A stretch of DNA of 9,373 nucleotides from Candidatus Cloacimonadota bacterium. Its GTDB lineage: Bacteria > Cloacimonadota > Cloacimonadia > Cloacimonadales > TCS61. The notes beneath the pieces were generated by a model. That model did no database searches. It was not told where the DNA came from and worked only from the letters and a program-made list of their open reading frames with translations. The translations under genes were made by a program, and so were the position numbers. Below, piece after piece: positions 6,161 through 9,373 of the stretch. Numbering within the stretch: position 1 is the stretch's first letter; every line of letters starts with the position of its first letter. The stretch covers positions 1 through 9,373 of the forward strand of contig JAUVKM010000062.1 in assembly GCA_030596265.1 (NCBI GenBank), read 5' to 3'.

Positions 6161-6173
6161 AAATTGTTTCTTC

Positions 6174-8234
6174 CTATTTTTCTCGTGCTTTTAAAACTTC
6201 TTCTTCAATACTCTTTGGAACCGCTTTATATTCACTAAACTCCATTGTGAAATCTGCTTTACCTTGGGTTACTGATCTGAATTGTGTTGCGAGTCCAAAA
6301 GTTTCTGAGAGTGGCATTTCAGAATCAATTCTGGTAAAATGATTATCTATAACTGTATCAGAAACAAGTCCTCTATGCTGGTTGATTATTGCCATGATAT
6401 TCCCGCGAAATTCTGAAGGAGTTTCTACAGAAACCTTCATTACTGGTTCAAGAATAATTGGTTTAGCTTTCTTATAATACTCTCTGAATGCTGATCTGGT
6501 TGCAATTTCAAAGGCAAGTTGTGAGGAATCTACAGCATGAAAATCACCATCATCTAAGGTCATTTTTACACCAACTACCGGGAATCCGGCAAGAGCACCT
6601 TTTACCAATGCGGAATTAAATCCCTTTTCACAACCGGGAATAAATTGGCTGGGAATATTCCCACCACGAATTTTATCTTTAAAGCAATTATCATCTTTTC
6701 CAGAATGAGTTAAAACACCCTTAATACGTGCAAATTGACCGCGACCTCCAGATTGTTTCTTATGAATATAATCAAATTCAACTGCTTTTGTTAAGGTTTC
6801 TCGATATGAAACTTGAGGAGCACGAACTTCCAAATTAACATCATACTCTCTTCTCATTCTTTCGATATAAACATTTAAATGCAGTTCACCCATTCCATGA
6901 ATAATTGTTTCATTAGTCTCTTCATCAACATTTGCTTTAAAGGTAGGATCTTCTTTGGTGAATCTAGATAAAGCTTTAGAAAGTTTGTCCTGATCAGCAC
7001 TATCTTTTATTCCTAAGGCTAGAGATATAATGGGTTTTGGGACATACGATTCGCGCATTGTATAATTTATTTTTCCACCGTTAAAAGTGTCTCCCAAAGC
7101 ACAATCAACTCCAAACAGAGCAACTATGTCACCAGCTTTTGCACTTGTGATATCTTCCATATTGTCTGCATGCATTTTAACAAGGCGACCCACTTTAATT
7201 TTGTTTCCTGTTCTGGCATTTCTTAAGTCAGATCCCCTTGAAAGCGTTCCCTGGTAAATCCGCAAGTATGTGAGCTGACCATATTGTTGATTCTCCAATT
7301 TGAATGCAAGTGCAACGGTTGGTAATTCATGATCAGAAACAAGTCTGATATCTTTCATATCATCATCTTTATCATGAGCAATATTTATACCTGTTGTAGG
7401 GTCGGGAAGATAACGGACAACCGCATCCAGAAGTAATTGAACACCTTTGTTCTTAAATGCAGAACCCATGAATACCGGTGTCATTTCCATAGCAATAGTA
7501 GCTTTTTTTACAGCATCAATTATCATCTCTTCAGTTTCATTTCCATCCAAAAAAGCTTCTGCCAGCTCATCACTGAACATCGAAACAGCATCGATCATCT
7601 CTTCTCGCATTTCTTCGGTTTTCTTTACATATTCAGCAGGAATTTCAGTTTCTTTTACTTGTTCTCCTTTAGGACCTTCAAAATATCTTGCTTTTCGGGA
7701 AATCAGGTCGATGATACCTTCAAATTTTTCTTCCAGTCCAATTGGAATTTGCATCAGAACAGCATTATGATCAAGCTTTTCGCAAAGTTGATCTTTCACT
7801 TTTTCAGGATCAGCTCCGACTCTATCTAATTTGTTTATAAATGCAATGTGTGGAACTTTATATCTTTTCAATTGTCGGTCTACTGTAATTGATTGAGATT
7901 GTACTCCACTTACACCACAGAGAACAAGTATCGCACCATCCAATACGCGAAGTGCGTTTTCAACCTCGATCGTGAAATCTACATGTCCCGGTGTATCGAT
8001 AACATTAAGATTATATCCTTTCCATCTTACATTTGTAGCAGCGGAAGCGATTGTGATTCCACGTTCTTTTTCAAGCTCCATGGAATCCATAGTTGCTCCC
8101 ACACCGTCTTTTCCTCTAACTTCACCAATTCTGTATATTTTATTACAATAATATAATATTCGTTCTGCCAATGTCGTTTTACCGGAATCAATATGAGCAC
8201 TGATACCAATATTTCTAAATTTTTTAATATCCAT
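6174..8234 (-). CDS. fusA: Elongation factor G, spirochaete/mitochondrial (spdEFG1/mtEFG1) type
   Basis: GTPase that moves tRNAs and mRNA through the ribosome after peptide bond formation. At 686 residues it is full length. G-domain motifs: G1 AHIDSGKTT (13-21), G2 RGIT (58-61), G3 DTPGH (80-84), G4 NKLD (134-137) and G5 near GSAF (267-270). Domains II to V follow, with GRGQF (517-521) in domain IV and the [11 protein letters not shown] stretch near its tip. Several signatures point to the spdEFG1 subfamily, which also includes mitochondrial EF-G1: [12 protein letters not shown] in place of the common [29 protein letters not shown] in switch I, and MQIPIGLE...F.GIIDLI. Common bacterial EF-Gs read instead GE.HDG.ATMDWMEQE. 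The ATG is preceded by AAGAGG, 5 nt away. It stands alone here, not in a str operon with rpsL, rpsG and tuf. Confidence 0.95.
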   Translation of the reverse strand: MDIKKFRNIGISAHIDSGKTTLAERILYYCNKIYRIGEVRGKDGVGATMDSMELEKERGITIASAATNVRWKGYNLNVIDTPGHVDFTIEVENALRVLDGAILVLCGVSGVQSQSITVDRQLKRYKVPHIAFINKLDRVGADPEKVKDQLCEKLDHNAVLMQIPIGLEEKFEGIIDLISRKARYFEGPKGEQVKETEIPAEYVKKTEEMREEMIDAVSMFSDELAEAFLDGNETEEMIIDAVKKATIAMEMTPVFMGSAFKNKGVQLLLDAVVRYLPDPTTGINIAHDKDDDMKDIRLVSDHELPTVALAFKLENQQYGQLTYLRIYQGTLSRGSDLRNARTGNKIKVGRLVKMHADNMEDITSAKAGDIVALFGVDCALGDTFNGGKINYTMRESYVPKPIISLALGIKDSADQDKLSKALSRFTKEDPTFKANVDEETNETIIHGMGELHLNVYIERMRREYDVNLEVRAPQVSYRETLTKAVEFDYIHKKQSGGRGQFARIKGVLTHSGKDDNCFKDKIRGGNIPSQFIPGCEKGFNSALVKGALAGFPVVGVKMTLDDGDFHAVDSSQLAFEIATRSAFREYYKKAKPIILEPVMKVSVETPSEFRGNIMAIINQHRGLVSDTVIDNHFTRIDSEMPLSETFGLATQFRSVTQGKADFTMEFSEYKAVPKSIEEEVLKAREK

Positions 8235-8474
8235 TTTTACCTCTTTTTATTCTTAATATCGATCATTCATTTGTAGTTTAACAAATTGAAAAATAAATAT
8301 TTACAGATTAATAATTTAATTTATTAATTATTATTATAGTCATAAATTTTAGGGAGGTTTATTATACAAGAAAAATTTTGTATAACTGAGAATTTATTTT
8401 TTCTTGACTCATGATGACTCTAAATACAAATTCAGAAAGTATTTAAATTAATCAAAATTTTGGAGGAAATTAAT
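8235..8474. other. Divergent AT-rich intergenic region
   Basis: 240 nt between the EF-G start (minus) and the lipoprotein start (plus), so it should hold two promoters. On the minus strand, TTGTTA (complement of 8279-8284) and GATATT (complement of 8255-8260) are 18 nt apart, but this would leave a leader of only about 14 nt. On the plus strand, TTGACT (8404-8409) is a fair -35 box, but the -10 candidates after it are poor (TACAAA at 8425-8430, 15-nt spacer). A GGAGG at 8353-8357 has no usable start codon after it. I found no RNA gene. Confidence 0.4.
8363..8384. promoter_or_regulatory. Palindrome, possible operator or small hairpin
   Basis: tatacaa (8363-8369) and ttgtata (8378-8384) are exact inverted copies around an 8-nt AT-rich centre. 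It lies about 20 nt upstream of the TTGACT box and 90 nt before the lipoprotein start. It could bind a dimeric regulator, but in DNA this AT-rich such palindromes also arise by chance. Confidence 0.3.
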
Positions 8475-9373
8475 ATGTGGAAGTGTATTCTAATTACCAT
8501 AGTTTTGTTCTCACTTTTTGGTTGTGATGGAAGAACCTTAGATCCGGAAGATGCTAAACATGCTTGGTTGCATGTGTATTACACAGATAACTTGATCTAT
8601 GAAGAAGTTCTGGATGAAACTGATAACAATCAAACATATATTTTAGATCTACCCGACAATTCACAAATAACGCTGGATAAATTTGTTAATATTTTTTATC
8701 CTGTAATTCCCGAACAAGGAGAAGAAGAAATTTCACGCAGTTACATTGTTTGGACAAAGAAAGCCGATTATTTCACGCAATTTACAAGCGGAAGTTATTT
8801 AGACACTTTACAAATAAATGCCAGCGGAGGTTTTACTCCAGTTATTTCAGGTGAAGTTTGCGGAACAATTTATACAACATCACATGTTCCTTTTACAAAT
8901 TATGAATTCTATATTTTACAGGATAGTGTGGTTGTGGATAGCATTACAACATCCTCAAACGGTTATTTTAATATTGATATTGCTTTTGGAAATTATCAAA
9001 TATGTGTAGGTGATTTTTTTGATCCGCAATATTTCGAGGAATTCAATATAGATAGTTTTTATGATGATTATATTGTAATAGGTGTAAGTTATTCAGAAAA
9101 ACCAAACATCTATCTTTACCCCCATGAGCAGATGGATCTCGATGTGAATATCAGTTTTCCACATGGAGGAGAAGTTACTACTTCGATACCGAATTATGGA
9201 AGCGGGTGGAAAAACCTTAGCATCGACCCGGCAGGGAAGATAAATGATGAATTTACCTTTCTATTCTATGAGAGTCAAAACCCCGATCTTAGCCAATATA
9301 ACGAAGGTTGGACAATTGCACAGCAAGATCTTGAATCATTCTTCACTAAGAATCTAATCGAAACAGGTTTTGA
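8475..9373 (+). CDS. Putative lipoprotein with carboxypeptidase-regulatory-like and 'KPxIYLYP' domains (3' truncated)
   Basis: The frame is open from the ATG (GGAGG 8 nt upstream) to the window edge: 299 residues, no stop. The N-terminus is a lipoprotein signal: MWK, hydrophobic residues 4-15, and the lipobox LFGC with Cys17 as the lipidated residue, followed by Asp18. Residues 18-120 are acidic and not recognised. Residues about 124-180 read as a beta-sandwich of the carboxypeptidase-regulatory kind: ISGEV, P.TNYEFYI, VVVDSITTSSNGYFNIDI, GNYQICV. From 209, KPNIYLYP starts a widespread but, to my knowledge, uncharacterised domain, continuing with SIPNYGSGW, NDEFTFLFYES and the FFTKNL segment. 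By comparison with remembered homologues the missing end should carry something like an 'EF.VYWLP' motif. Likely membrane-anchored and facing the periplasm or outside; function unknown. Confidence 0.8.
   Translation, partial: MWKCILITIVLFSLFGCDGRTLDPEDAKHAWLHVYYTDNLIYEEVLDETDNNQTYILDLPDNSQITLDKFVNIFYPVIPEQGEEEISRSYIVWTKKADYFTQFTSGSYLDTLQINASGGFTPVISGEVCGTIYTTSHVPFTNYEFYILQDSVVVDSITTSSNGYFNIDIAFGNYQICVGDFFDPQYFEEFNIDSFYDDYIVIGVSYSEKPNIYLYPHEQMDLDVNISFPHGGEVTTSIPNYGSGWKNLSIDPAGKINDEFTFLFYESQNPDLSQYNEGWTIAQQDLESFFTKNLIETGF

Noticed and set aside
7437..7829. Two plus-strand open frames opposite EF-G
   Set aside because: They lie fully antisense to a conserved GTPase gene and look like low-complexity shadows.
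8351..8412. Possible leader peptide after the AGGGAGG at 8351-8357
   Set aside because: There is no ATG, GTG or TTG at a workable distance; only an ATT could start a 17-codon frame, which is too weak.
8818..9009. Small plus-strand frame within the lipoprotein region
   Set aside because: The other frame from 8475 is open for 299 residues with a binding site and a lipobox; this one is an out-of-frame shadow.

Overview
The window is AT-rich bacterial DNA, densely coded. Its main content is a plus-strand cluster for the second half of purine and GMP synthesis, followed by a convergent elongation factor G gene and the start of a divergent lipoprotein gene. No gene names the organism. The AT bias, the GxxExxY cassette with its 'cgctaag' arms, scattered short repeats, the purC-purE fusion and a spirochaete/mitochondrial-type EF-G would fit an uncultivated bacterium of the Cloacimonadota / FCB-like kind or a neighbouring phylum. 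That placement is an inference held with low confidence.

Layout. (1) 2-631: the 3' part of a purC-purE fusion; SAICAR synthetase ends near the linker and a class II AIR carboxylase follows in the same frame. (2) 634-1095: a small cassette holding a GxxExxY-family gene between partly inverted 'cgctaag...cgcaaag' arms, inserted between purCE and purD. (3) 1102-4088: purD, a KamA-family radical SAM gene and purN, very tightly packed (22 nt, then 1 nt). (4) 4049-4323: a mosaic of repeats between purN and guaA. Its outer arms are the same sequence family as the GxxExxY cassette, but the interior holds an 'aatatcc' direct repeat and a long 'tgtca...ctgag' palindromic element instead of a gene. The left arm supplies the last codons and the stop of purN, and the right arm ends in the ribosome binding site of guaA. 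(5) 4328-6109: guaA of the long, eukaryote-like form. (6) 6132-6160: a palindrome between convergent genes, likely a two-way terminator. (7) 6174-8234, minus strand: EF-G. (8) 8235-8474: an AT-rich divergent intergenic region with one palindrome. (9) 8475 to the window end: a lipoprotein with a 'KPxIYLYP' domain, cut off by the edge.

How the genes work together. PurD makes GAR, PurN formylates it to FGAR, PurCE converts AIR to CAIR and then SAICAR, and GuaA makes GMP from XMP. PurF, PurL, PurM, PurB, PurH and GuaB are not in the window. PurE is the CO2-using class II type, so no PurK is needed for this step. The KamA-like enzyme is the functional outsider: by spacing it belongs to the purine transcript, but it lacks the acidic residues that bind lysine in lysine 2,3-aminomutase. 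The strongest leads are this radical SAM enzyme and the pair of related repeat elements, one with a GxxExxY gene and one without, both sitting in the same purine operon.
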